From Hymenobacter sp. CRA2 (lineage in GTDB: Bacteria > Bacteroidota > Bacteroidia > Cytophagales > Hymenobacteraceae): 64,000 bases of DNA. Every line of letters begins with the position of its first letter. The stretch's first letter is position 1. Position numbers and translations under genes: made by a program. The stretch spans positions 124,001-188,000 of the forward strand of contig NZ_MVBC01000013.1 of NCBI RefSeq assembly GCF_002007105.1, in the 5' to 3' direction. Under the pieces are notes generated by a model. That model saw nothing but the letters and a program-made list of their open reading frames with translations, had not been told where the DNA came from and made no database searches. This document shows positions 53,403-61,427 of the stretch, piece after piece.

Positions 53403-55679
53403 TTACTCGTTAAAAGCCAGTTGCAAGTTGCCTGCGCGGGCTCTAATCTGCTCGACCCAGGCGCCTTGCATGGTCACGTCGTGCACGCGCAGGCCGGCGG
53501 CCTGCAGCTCGGGCGTGAGTTGCTCCACGTACCAGCGGCGGCACGACGAGTCAAACACGACCACGGCCCGGGGCCCAAACGTAGCGCGCAGCTGCTCGGG
53601 CCACACGCGGGCATTGCGGCGCAGCACCACCACGTCGACGGGCACGGGCTGCTGCCCTTCCCACAGCCGCTGGCTCACCCAGGCTACGCGGCGCCCGTGC
53701 CAGCTCAGCAGTACCGGGCCACGATTAGGCAACGCTTCGACGGCTGCTGCGCGGGCGTCCCAGCCGGCTACGTAGCGCACCTGCCGGTTGCCGCGCCCAA
53801 TCAGGCCGGGCAGCACGCGGTACGTGCGCTCGGTATTGTTGAGCGGCAAAGAATCGGGCGTCATCACCAGGGCCGAGGCGCCGTCGTGCAGCCCCACCGC
53901 CGAGCGGCGCGGAATGCTGTAGATAATCAGGCGCTGATCGGTGGCTACTTGCCGGGCCTCGGCCACGCGGCTAACGGCAAACCCGGCCACCACGGCTACG
54001 GCGGCCCCCAGCCAGGCCAGGCGCCGCCACGCCAGAAACGCCAGCAGCACGGCAATCAGCAGGTAGAGCAGCCAGGTTTGGCCAGGTGTGAGGTGAATTT
54101 CCTGCACCAAAGCGCCGGGCAAGGACTTGCCGACGAGGATGATGTACTCGTTGAAGCACCAGATCAGGCCCTGAAACACCATACCGATGCCTTTGGGAAT
54201 CCACAACAGCCACTGCCAGCCCGAATGATCCGTGAGCCACTCCACGGGCAGTGCTACCGCTTGCAGCAGCAGCCCTACGTACAAAGCCACCGACGAAATG
54301 GGCACGGCTATCAGATTGGAAAGCAGGAAATTCAGCGGGAACTGGTGGAAGTAGAATAAGCCCAGCGGAAACGTGGCCACCTGCGCGGCCAAGGACAGCG
54401 CCACGGCCTGCCAAACAGCGTCGAGCGACCAGCCGACGGCAAACAGGAGCTTCTGCTGCCGCTTCGACTGCCACGGCCGCTTCTTCTTGGCCATCCACTC
54501 CTGCGCGTCGATTTTTCCGCCGATCAACGGTTGCAGATACACAATGCTGAGCACCGCCAGGAAGGAGAGCTGAAAGCCCACGTCGACGAGCAGGTACGGG
54601 TCGTAGAGCAGCAGGCAGAAAGCGGCCACCGAGAGCGTGTTGTACATGTTGCTCTGCCGCCCCACGGCCCGGGCCACCGCCACGAAGCTGAACATCACCG
54701 CCGCCCGCAGCACCGAGGCCGACAAGCCGGTGAGGAAAGCGTAGGCCCAGATAACCAGCAGCCCCACGGCCGCCGACCAATACCGAAAGCCGCGGGTATG
54801 GCCGAAGAACCGCTGCAGCACCAGTTGCAGCACAGCAAACAGCAAGCCCACCTGCAAACCCGACACGGCCATGATGTGCGTGGTGCCGGTGCTGGCGTAA
54901 GCCAGCTTGGTGTCCTCGTCCACGTCGTCTTTCAGCCCGAGCACCAAGGCATCGGCAATGGCGTACTCGCGCTTGGCCGTGACGTAGCGCCGAAACACGC
55001 CATCGAGCACCCGCGCGGCCCGCATGCTCCAGGCCCGCACCGGATTGGGCGGAATGGTATCGAGTACCCGGTACTGATCCGGGTGAATGAATTGCTGGTG
55101 ATAAATCTGGTGGTAGCTCAGGTAGCGGCGGTAGTCGAACTCACCGGGGTTCAGCGGGGCTTTGGCCGGGGCCGGGGCGCCGCGCACCAGCCAGATTTCG
55201 CCGTAATGAGGCGCAGCCACGGCGGCTTCGTACCGGGGGATGGACACCCGAATGCCGCCCCGTGCCGGGCGCCACTGCCCGCGCACCCGCACTGCCGACA
55301 CACGTAGCGTGGTGGCGTACGTGTTGGGGCGCGCTACGGGGTAATCGTCCACCACGGCGCGGTAGAACTCGATGCCGGGCTGTTGGTACAAGTGGTCGGG
55401 CCGTCGGCTTTCGGTGGCATGCTGAGCCGTGGTCAGCCCGGCCAGGACTACCACCAAGAGCCCGAATACCCCGACGGCGTCCGTTAGGCCGGGTGAGTGT
55501 AGGCGCTGAGTCAATAAGTGCGCCGCCAGGTACAGCAGCACTGCCCCGGCCAGCCACGGCAGCAGTTCCGGCAGTCCGGCACCGGCGTAAAACCAAATAA
55601 CAATGCCCGCAATCAGGGCTAGAATAAGGCGCACCGCCGGGTGCGTTGCCCACGGAATAGCAGTGGTCCGGATAGCCAT
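53403..55679 (-). CDS. comEC: ComEC/Rec2-family DNA uptake channel with degenerate C-terminal domain
   Basis: 758 residues. An N-terminal DUF4131-like OB region lies after two membrane segments (about 20-220), followed by the competence membrane domain with about eight helices (about 235-560) and its typical HIMAVSGLQVGLLF motif. It carries single-stranded DNA across the inner membrane during transformation. The C-terminal about 170 residues occupy the place of the metallo-beta-lactamase domain (VVLRRN, VVVFDSSCRRWYVEQL), but the HxHxDH zinc motif is absent, so this domain is probably not a nuclease. Such degeneration occurs in other Bacteroidota ComEC proteins. Confidence 0.9.
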   Translation of the reverse strand: MAIRTTAIPWATHPAVRLILALIAGIVIWFYAGAGLPELLPWLAGAVLLYLAAHLLTQRLHSPGLTDAVGVFGLLVVVLAGLTTAQHATESRRPDHLYQQPGIEFYRAVVDDYPVARPNTYATTLRVSAVRVRGQWRPARGGIRVSIPRYEAAVAAPHYGEIWLVRGAPAPAKAPLNPGEFDYRRYLSYHQIYHQQFIHPDQYRVLDTIPPNPVRAWSMRAARVLDGVFRRYVTAKREYAIADALVLGLKDDVDEDTKLAYASTGTTHIMAVSGLQVGLLFAVLQLVLQRFFGHTRGFRYWSAAVGLLVIWAYAFLTGLSASVLRAAVMFSFVAVARAVGRQSNMYNTLSVAAFCLLLYDPYLLVDVGFQLSFLAVLSIVYLQPLIGGKIDAQEWMAKKKRPWQSKRQQKLLFAVGWSLDAVWQAVALSLAAQVATFPLGLFYFHQFPLNFLLSNLIAVPISSVALYVGLLLQAVALPVEWLTDHSGWQWLLWIPKGIGMVFQGLIWCFNEYIILVGKSLPGALVQEIHLTPGQTWLLYLLIAVLLAFLAWRRLAWLGAAVAVVAGFAVSRVAEARQVATDQRLIIYSIPRRSAVGLHDGASALVMTPDSLPLNNTERTYRVLPGLIGRGNRQVRYVAGWDARAAAVEALPNRGPVLLSWHGRRVAWVSQRLWEGQQPVPVDVVVLRRNARVWPEQLRATFGPRAVVVFDSSCRRWYVEQLTPELQAAGLRVHDVTMQGAWVEQIRARAGNLQLAFNE

Positions 55680-55701
55680 TAGTAGATCGACCTGAAAAAG
55701 G

Positions 55702-55752
55702 AATTCCTAACTCGTAACCGCTGCCGAAGCAGGAGCTGACGAGTTAGGAATT
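55702..55752 (-). terminator. Terminator of the secreted protein gene
   Basis: A 14-base perfect stem (55702-55715 with 55739-55752) with a 23-base loop lies 39 bases past the stop of the 55791 gene, and an AAAAA on its left gives the U-tract on the minus strand. It also separates that gene from comEC. Confidence 0.7.
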
Positions 55753-55790
55753 TTTACCTGCCCAGGCAAGGCCCGTGCTCAAACGGTCTA

Positions 55791-56246
55791 TTATCGTCGG
55801 CTAAGTTGGTGTAGCATCTGCCGATCCTGCAGCGACTGTATCGAATAATAATGACCGGGAGCCATGGTTTTGCCGGGCCGGTCATACACGAGTACATAAT
55901 CAGCCCTACTTTCTTCTACCAATACCGCTAGCCGCTGATTCTGTACCTGAAGTTCAAATGGGCAAAAACGGCCACCCAACTTTTGCTGAAGAAGCTTACC
56001 CGTCGTTGCTCGCGCCAATATTTGCCGAAATACGGCTACCTGCGCCTGCGTCAGAGTGTCGCGTGGAGCCTCAGCAGCCAAGCGCCGCCAAGTACTTAAG
56101 GCGCTCATGGTTGTCCCCCCAAAGGACGACGCCTGCAAGCGGTACACCGCTTGCGCGGGCGGCTTGGTTTGCGCCGTTGCAATTTGCTGAGTCAGCCCCA
56201 GTACCAGCAGCAATAGCGTCCACAGTGACTTCTTCCTTGGTTGCAT
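55791..56246 (-). CDS. Secreted hypothetical protein
   Basis: 151 residues. A signal peptide (1-25; LLLLVLGLTQQIATAQ) precedes a domain with TLTQAQVAVFRQILARATT and FCPFELQVQNQRLAVLVEE strands. One Cys only. I do not recognise a family; small Bacteroidota proteins with this lay-out often resemble periplasmic stress or inhibitor-like proteins, but nothing specific can be said. It stands alone between comEC and the acetyltransferase gene. Confidence 0.7.
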   Translation of the reverse strand: MQPRKKSLWTLLLLVLGLTQQIATAQTKPPAQAVYRLQASSFGGTTMSALSTWRRLAAEAPRDTLTQAQVAVFRQILARATTGKLLQQKLGGRFCPFELQVQNQRLAVLVEESRADYVLVYDRPGKTMAPGHYYSIQSLQDRQMLHQLSRR

Positions 56247-56253
56247 AGTGCAC

Positions 56254-56688
56254 CTAACGCTGCCAGCGCATCTTATAGTGGTCGATGCCTGCTTCGGTAA
56301 ACTGCTCCCCCACCGTCTCGAAGCCGTGCCGCAGGTAAAAACGCACGGCGGGCAGCTGCGCGTGCAGGTACACTTCGGCGGTGGGATGGGCCGCGGCTAC
56401 GTCCTGCAGCACAGCTTGCAGCAAGGCTGCTCCCGCTTGCTGGTTGCGGTAGGCTTCGAGCACGGCGAAGCGCTCCAGCTTCACTCCGTTGTCGGTGACG
56501 CGCCAGCGGGCGGCGCCGCAGGGCGTGCCTTCGTTGGTGCGGGCGAGGTAGTGCGCGGCATCGGTCTGGTCGTGCTGGTCGTGCTCCTTTTCGGGCGGCA
56601 CGTTCTGGCCCTGCACGAATACTTCGTGGCGGATGGCAAAGGCTTCCGCCAACTCTTGCGGATCGGTAATGCGGTGCGCGGTAATCAT
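56254..56688 (-). CDS. GNAT-family N-acetyltransferase
   Basis: 144 residues. An acetyl-CoA-dependent transferase of the ElaA/YjcF type: FAIRHEVFVQGQNVP (YjcF-like beta-2), GAARWRVTDNGVKLERFAV, then the acetyl-CoA loop YRNQQAGAALLQ and the C-terminal FYLRHGFETVGEQFTEAGIDH. Substrate unknown. The ATG at 56688 (MITAHRITD) fits the family start. Confidence 0.9.
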   Translation of the reverse strand: MITAHRITDPQELAEAFAIRHEVFVQGQNVPPEKEHDQHDQTDAAHYLARTNEGTPCGAARWRVTDNGVKLERFAVLEAYRNQQAGAALLQAVLQDVAAAHPTAEVYLHAQLPAVRFYLRHGFETVGEQFTEAGIDHYKMRWQR

Positions 56689-56808
56689 GGGCTTCTTATT
56701 CAGCGGCCACTGCGCAAGGCAGCGCAGCAAAAACGGCTTAAAAGTAGTGGTGCCACAGCTTTGAGCCGTGGCACCACATCATTCGGACAACAATCGTCTA
56801 CAACAGAA

Positions 56809-56852
56809 GGTCAGCGGAGCTAAAATCCGGGTAATCCAGGCGTATCCGTGCT
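56809..56852. repeat. ATCCGTG-type dispersed intergenic repeat (second copy)
   Basis: Contains GGTCAGCGGAGCTAAAATCC followed by degenerate AATCC and ATCCGTG units, close to the copy at 2231-2290. It ends at the phoH stop codon. Confidence 0.6.
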
Positions 56853-57929
56853 TTAGCTCTGCTCGTGGTTGACGGGCAGCTCCGAAGCTGGCAGGTCGTC
56901 GCCTTGATCGGCGGGGCGCTGGCCGGGCTGGTAGTAGCGGGCCGGGCGCACGGGCCGTTCGCGCTGGGCGCGCTCCTGGTCGGCGTCGTGCTTGTCGTAG
57001 GCCAGCACGATTTCCTTCACCAGGCGGTGGCGCACTACGTCCTCGGCCGACATTTCCACGAAGCCAATGCCGGACACCCCTTGCAGGATGTCCAGGGCCT
57101 GAAACAAGCCCGACTTGATCTTGGTGGGCAAGTCTACCTGGCTCCGGTCACCGTTGACCATCACCTTCGCGTTCGGGCCCATGCGGGTCAGGAACATCTT
57201 CAACTGCGAGGGCGTGGTGTTCTGAGCCTCGTCGAGCAGCACAAAGGCGTGGTTCAGAGTACGGCCGCGCATGTATGCCAGCGGGGCTATTTCGATGGTT
57301 TTGTTCTCCAGGTAGAACTTAAACTTCTCGGGCGGCAGCATGTCCTCCAAGGCGTCGTAGATCGGGCGCAGGTAAGGGTCCACCTTCTCCTTCATGTCGC
57401 CGGGCAAGAAGCCGAGGCTTTCGCCGGCTTCCACCACGGGGCGGGAGATGATGATTTTCTTGACCTCCTTGTTTTTAAGGGCACGCACGGCCAGAGCCAC
57501 CGAAATGTAGGTCTTGCCGGTACCAGCCGGCCCGAGAGCAAACACCAGGTCGTTCTTGTTGACGGCATCCACCAGGCGCTGCTGGTTGGCCGTTTTGGCC
57601 TTGATGACACCGCCCTTGGCGCCAAACAAAATCACGTCGGGCGACGAGGCCAGCCGCGCATCCTGCATTTCCTCATCGGAAGCGCCCACGTACTGCGACA
57701 CGGTTTTATCCGTCACCTGTCCGTACTCGTGGTAGTGCTCGATCAGCGACGAGAGAATGTCGTTGATGCGCTGGATGACGGCCGTCTGGCCCTGAATCTT
57801 GATTTCGTTGCCGCGCGAGATGATTTTGCTGCCGGGGAAGGCAGCTGCCAGCTGGCGGATATTCTGGTTGTCGGGCCCGAGGAAGTCGACGAGCGACACG
57901 TTCTCGAGCGTTATGACTTTTTCGACCAA
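56853..57929 (-). CDS. phoH: PhoH-family ATPase
   Basis: 358 residues. N-terminal KH-like region (about 1-110: LENVSLVDFLGPDNQNIRQL) then a PhoH ATPase domain with Walker A GPAGTGKT at about 135, the RPVVEAGESLGFLPGDM block, Walker B FVLLDEAQNTT and the GDRSQVDLP segment. The family is linked to RNA metabolism and phosphate stress; in many bacteria it acts with YbeY-type ribosome maturation. The start is TTG at 57929 (MVEKVITLE), which matches the usual start of homologues. A charged C-terminal tail follows the ATPase. Confidence 0.93.
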   Translation of the reverse strand: MVEKVITLENVSLVDFLGPDNQNIRQLAAAFPGSKIISRGNEIKIQGQTAVIQRINDILSSLIEHYHEYGQVTDKTVSQYVGASDEEMQDARLASSPDVILFGAKGGVIKAKTANQQRLVDAVNKNDLVFALGPAGTGKTYISVALAVRALKNKEVKKIIISRPVVEAGESLGFLPGDMKEKVDPYLRPIYDALEDMLPPEKFKFYLENKTIEIAPLAYMRGRTLNHAFVLLDEAQNTTPSQLKMFLTRMGPNAKVMVNGDRSQVDLPTKIKSGLFQALDILQGVSGIGFVEMSAEDVVRHRLVKEIVLAYDKHDADQERAQRERPVRPARYYQPGQRPADQGDDLPASELPVNHEQS

Positions 57930-58014
57930 ACTAATTGAGAGAGTAAACGCCTAAGGCGCAGTGGTGGGAAGAAAAGAGGCCCCCACGCTGAGCGGTCAGT
58001 CCGGGCCGAATGCC

Positions 58015-58022
58015 TACTTTTG
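58015..58022 (+). promoter_or_regulatory. -7 promoter element of the SAM hydrolase gene
   Basis: TACTTTTG, an exact TAnnTTTG match 52 bases upstream of the ATG at 58075. No clear -33 TTG. Confidence 0.45.
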
Positions 58023-58074
58023 CCGCCTCCCTCGTGGGATAAACAATAGTACGCATTCTTCTCAGAAACGGCCA

Positions 58075-58848
58075 ATGGGCCTGATAACGTTCCTTTCGGA
58101 CTTTGGCTACCGCGACCATTACGTGGCCGCGGTGAAAGCGCGCCTGCTGCGCGTGGCCCCGGCGGTGCCCGTCATGGACATCACCCACGCCATCGAACCC
58201 TTCAACGTGGCGCAGGCCGTGCACGTGCTGGGGTCCGTATTCGCCGATTTCCCCGAAGGCACGGTGCACCTCATCGGGGTGGATGACCACGGCGTGGGCC
58301 GCCGCGGCTGGCACGCGGCCTCCTGGCGCGGCCACCATTTCGTGGCCGCTGACAACGGCATCCTCACCCTGCTCACCGATGCGCGCCCCGACGATTTGGT
58401 GGTGCTGCCCACGCCCGCCGAGTGGCCCGCCTCCCCCACCCGCGACGTGCTGGCCCCGGCCGCCGCGCACCTGGCCAAGGGCGGCAAGCTCACCGACCTC
58501 GGCCCGCTGAGCACGGAGCTGTATCAGCTGCTCAACCGCCAGCTGCGCCTGCAGGACCACCGCATCACCGGCCACGTGGTGCACGTGGACCACTACGGCA
58601 ACCTGATTACGAATATCACCCGCGCCGCCATCGAGGCGGTGGGCCACGGCCGCCCGTGCACCATTCACTTCGGCCGCGAAGCTGTGCGCGGCGTGGCCAA
58701 GCACTACCAAACGGCCGACCCCGGCGACGCGGTGTGCGTGTTCAACAGCCAGGATCAGCTGTGCATCGGCGTGAACCAGGGCCACGCCTCCGAACTGCTC
58801 GGCATGCACTTCGACTCGCAAGTGGACGTGCGCTTCCCCGCGGAGTAA
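58075..58848 (+). CDS. SAM hydroxide adenosyltransferase (DUF62 family)
   Basis: 257 residues. The family splits S-adenosylmethionine into adenosine and methionine using water, and is related to fluorinase/chlorinase. N-terminal FLSDFGYRDHYVAAVKA, the VHLIGVDDHG motif, FVAADNGILTLLT and the C-terminal HVDHYGNLITNI are present; the Asp-Arg-His type residues for hydroxide activation appear kept. The start MGLITFLSDFG at 58075 is the family N-terminus. Confidence 0.92.
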   Translation: MGLITFLSDFGYRDHYVAAVKARLLRVAPAVPVMDITHAIEPFNVAQAVHVLGSVFADFPEGTVHLIGVDDHGVGRRGWHAASWRGHHFVAADNGILTLLTDARPDDLVVLPTPAEWPASPTRDVLAPAAAHLAKGGKLTDLGPLSTELYQLLNRQLRLQDHRITGHVVHVDHYGNLITNITRAAIEAVGHGRPCTIHFGREAVRGVAKHYQTADPGDAVCVFNSQDQLCIGVNQGHASELLGMHFDSQVDVRFPAE

Positions 58849-58927
58849 GCGCGGCGGCCTGGCTAGGCCCGGAAAGGCTTTTTCAGCTTCCAAAGCGTCA
58901 CTCCAAGCTGGTTGAGAGTGAGGCGCA

Positions 58928-58967
58928 ACGTCAGCACGCGAGATGTCTCGACTGCGCTCGGCAGGAC
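58928..58967. repeat. REP-like dispersed repeat unit
   Basis: ACGTCAGCACGCGAGATGTC followed by TCGACTGCGCTCGGCAGGAC: the inverse of the GTC..GAGCG.AGTCGA..CATCTCGCGTG units at 31236-31375 and about 59845. It lies in the 277-base gap between the SAM hydrolase and the lipoprotein. Confidence 0.6.
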
Positions 58968-59125
58968 GGCCTTATTTCCTGCGGGGCAACGAAGCCAGAG
59001 CGAAGCTTCGCCAAGCTCAGCCGGGCGGGCTAAGAAGCGCCGGCAAGCGCTATGCGGCTGCGTAGTCGGCGCCAATGGCTTAGTTTCGCCCGTTGGCCGC
59101 CGCGGCCAGGCCATTTTTCGTCCGT

Positions 59126-59596
59126 ATGACCTTCCCCCTACGTTTTGCCGGCCTGAGTGCCTGGGCCCTGGCCGTGGTCAGCTGCTCGTCGCCTTCGGAG
59201 TCGGTGCCGACCGAAGCGCCGGCAGCCAGCTCTCCGCAGGTAGCACTGATGAGCCCGCGCCGCTCCGAAGGCTACCCCGATACGGTTCGGGCGGGCCAGC
59301 CGTACGTGCGCAAGGTGTTTTTCAACTACGGCTACTTCCGGGCCGTGGCCGCTGGTAGCAGCTACCCGTACTCCGTTAAAGCCACGTCTTACTTCCGCGA
59401 CAACCCCAAGCTGCAGGCCCCTACCCGGCTCGTCGGCGACACGTGCTACGTGGACCTGAGCCCGCTGGTGCAGGGCCTGAGGTGGCAGCACCAGCCCTCC
59501 TTTACCTGGCTGTGCACCTTCGAAGTAGACTACAAGCCCGAGCCGCAAGGCGCCGATACAGTGTTTGCCGTCAGCGACCAAGTTTTTGTAAAGTAG
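59126..59596 (+). CDS. Lipoprotein of unknown function
   Basis: 156 residues. Lipoprotein signal peptide with lipobox-like ALAVVSC at about residue 19. The rest is a single beta-rich domain: YPDTVRAGQPYVRKVFFNYG, then PYSVKATSYFRDNPKL, RLVGDTCYVDLSP and FTWLCTFEVDYKP. No family is recognised. It is probably anchored to the outer membrane. The ATG at 59126 opens the signal; an 11-residue extension is possible. Confidence 0.6.
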   Translation: MTFPLRFAGLSAWALAVVSCSSPSESVPTEAPAASSPQVALMSPRRSEGYPDTVRAGQPYVRKVFFNYGYFRAVAAGSSYPYSVKATSYFRDNPKLQAPTRLVGDTCYVDLSPLVQGLRWQHQPSFTWLCTFEVDYKPEPQGADTVFAVSDQVFVK

Positions 59597-59682
59597 CCGC
59601 ACAAGCCCTTTCTTGGGCCTCGCTAGCCCTTGGAGGCCTACTTGAAGCAGCCAGAAATTCTTCACTCAACTTTTCGACTACC

Positions 59683-59736
59683 AGAGCGACTAAAGTTCCC
59701 AAAAAATATTTTCGGGAACTTTAGTCGCTCTTTTTT
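59683..59736 (+). terminator. Rho-independent terminator
   Basis: A perfect 18-base stem (59683-59700 with 59714-59731), an A/T loop of 13 and TTTTT after it, 87 bases past the lipoprotein stop. Confidence 0.85.
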
Positions 59737-59816
59737 AGAAAAAACATTTCGCCGCAGAAAAAAATAAAAAGTGTGGCGGTGAAAAGTATATTCTATTCCT
59801 ACCTCATCTGAGGCCT

Positions 59817-59910
59817 GGAGCGTGTTAGGGATTTTCGTTTTAGGTCATGCTGAGCGCAGTCGAAGCATGACGTTCCAGAAACAGTTTTAGCAAAATCCAA
59901 ACACGCTCCT
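59817..59910. mobile_element. MITE-like palindromic element
   Basis: About 94 bases with near-inverted ends: GGAGCGTGTTAGGGATTTTC at the left, and at the right AGGAGCGTGTTTGGATTTTG on the complement. The middle holds a REP-like core GTCATGCTGAGCGCAGTCGA (about 59845-59864). No coding sequence. It is part of the 602-base gap between the lipoprotein and the ABM gene. Confidence 0.6.
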
Positions 59911-60198
59911 AAGGTTCGAGCTAAGCGCGGATACTTTTTGCACGCGAGGAACCGCTTCGTTAGGCGTCACGTCGAATGCAGCAAATGCAGGAAGGCTTAT
60001 TCACTTCCTACTGCTTTGTTTCAGCGCATTCACCGAAGCGGTAAGACGCTATGGCCTCCTGCAGTTCAACAAGCCGCCCCAGATGACGCAGGACAAGCCA
60101 ATAATTTTCTAAGTAAGGTTGGGCGGGCCGCTTGGCATGCTACTCCCTTCGCCCCGACGTGCCAACTTGCGGCCGCTTACCTTCTCCTCCCCTCTCCC
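59911..60198. other. Gap without a convincing gene, possible relict coding
   Basis: No start-to-stop reading frame here looks real. A stretch in two shifting frames (MQQMQEGLFTSYCF, then YGLLQFNKPPQMTQDKPIIF and a stop near 60110) may be a decayed small gene, but no family is recognised. Confidence 0.3.
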
Positions 60199-60525
60199 AT
60201 GATTATTCGTATTGTGCGCATGACGTTCCGGCCCGATGCGGTGGCGGAGTTTCTGCGGGTGTTCCGCGCTTCCGAAGACCGCATCCGCGCGCAACCCGGC
60301 TGCCGCCACATGGAGCTGTGGCAGGACGACGATCAGCCGCACATCTTCTGCACCCATAGCCACTGGGACGCAGCAGCCGACCTCGACCGGTATCGGCGTT
60401 CGGCGTTGTTCGGGGAAGTGTGGCCCGCCACCAAAAAGCTGTTTGCCGCCCCGCCGCTGGCTTTTTCCGTCAACGCTGTTACGGCCACTACCGCCCAGCT
60501 GCCTCCGCCCGACTCCGTGCTGTAG
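60199..60525 (+). CDS. ABM-domain putative quinol/antibiotic monooxygenase
   Basis: 108 residues, one antibiotic-biosynthesis-monooxygenase (dimeric ferredoxin-like) fold: MIIRIVRMTFRPDAVAEF, then FRASEDRIRAQPGCRHMELW, FCTHSHWDAAADLDRY. The family includes YgiN-like quinol monooxygenases and heme-degrading IsdG relatives; without a heme motif the function is open. The ATG at 60199 opens the domain; an upstream extension to 59938 crosses the relict DNA. Confidence 0.85.
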   Translation: MIIRIVRMTFRPDAVAEFLRVFRASEDRIRAQPGCRHMELWQDDDQPHIFCTHSHWDAAADLDRYRRSALFGEVWPATKKLFAAPPLAFSVNAVTATTAQLPPPDSVL

Positions 60526-60617
60526 CCGCCCCGGCGGCGTTCTTTTTGCAGCCCGGCGGGAGTTTTTTGCGTTCAGGCTGTTTCACCTTTCGCGGCCATA
60601 GCGGCTGCGCTTCCCCT

Positions 60618-61154
60618 ATGCACCCCGATTACTTTGCTTTCTACGACTTGCCGGAAGGCTTTTTGCCCGACGAGAAGGCTCTCAAGACGAAATACTACGC
60701 CCTGAGCCGGCAGTACCACCCGGATTTTCACGCCACGGCTGCCCCCGAGGAGCAGCAACGCGTGCTGGAGCTGTCGACCACCAATACCAACGCCTACCGC
60801 ACCCTCTCCAACTTCGACCTGCGCCTGCAGTACATCTTGCAGCGCCACGGCCTGCTGGAAGAAGGCAAACAGGAGCTGCCCGCGGATTTTTTGATGGAGG
60901 TAATGGAACTCAACGAGCAGCTGATGGAGCTGGAGTTTGAGCCCGATCCGGCCGTAGCAGCGCAGGTCACGGTCGAAGTCGAGCGGCTTGAAAATGAGCT
61001 GGAAACCGATATCCGCCCCGTCCTCGAAAGCTACCCCAAACTGCCCGCCGAGCAGCGCCCCGCGGCCCTGCAGCAGGCGCGCACCTATTACTTGAAGCGG
61101 CGCTACCTCTTGCGCATCCGCGAAAGTCTGGCTAAGTTTGCCACCCGTTCGTGA
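60618..61154 (+). CDS. hscB: Fe-S cluster co-chaperone HscB-like J-domain protein
   Basis: 178 residues. An N-terminal J domain with the HPD motif (YHPDFH, about residue 35) and a C-terminal three-helix HscB domain (about 85-170, DFLMEVMELNEQLMELEF). HscB stimulates HscA in iron-sulfur cluster transfer from IscU. Bacteroidota often use this protein without an isc operon next to it, as here. The ATG at 60618 (MHPDYFAFYDLP) is chosen; a longer upstream frame is unlike the family. Confidence 0.9.
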   Translation: MHPDYFAFYDLPEGFLPDEKALKTKYYALSRQYHPDFHATAAPEEQQRVLELSTTNTNAYRTLSNFDLRLQYILQRHGLLEEGKQELPADFLMEVMELNEQLMELEFEPDPAVAAQVTVEVERLENELETDIRPVLESYPKLPAEQRPAALQQARTYYLKRRYLLRIRESLAKFATRS

Positions 61155-61178
61155 ATTACCGACACGCACGGTTGACTT

Positions 61179-61260
61179 GCCCAGATGGCGGAATCGGTAG
61201 ACGCGTTGGTCTCAAACACCAATACCGCAAGGTGTGCCGGTTCGACCCCGGCTCTGGGTA
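61179..61260 (+). tRNA. tRNA-Leu (CAA)
   Basis: Acceptor GCCCAGA pairs with TCTGGGT (first pair G-U), with A73 at 61260. D arm GGCGGAATCGGTAGACGC, anticodon stem TTGGT/ACCAA with loop CTCAAAC (anticodon CAA, reads UUG), a class II variable arm, and the T arm GCCGGTTCGACCCCGGC. The 3' CCA is not encoded. Its 3' end faces an integrase, so it probably serves as the attachment site. Confidence 0.93.
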
Positions 61261-61290
61261 CGACCTCGCACGACGCGAGGTAAAGAATAA

Positions 61291-61337
61291 GCCCCTAAAA
61301 AGCCGTGAATCAACTAGATACACGGCTTTTTAGGGGC
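61291..61337 (+). terminator. Terminator of tRNA-Leu
   Basis: A 17-base perfect stem (61291-61307 with 61321-61337) with a 13-base loop, followed by CTCGTTTT. It lies 30 bases past the tRNA. Confidence 0.8.
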
Positions 61338-61427
61338 TTTCTCGTTTTAGATTCCAGATGTTTTCCGGCGACTCTAGGCGTAGGTTCTGTCCCCATTCCT
61401 GCCCCCACACTTGCCCCCATCTGTATC

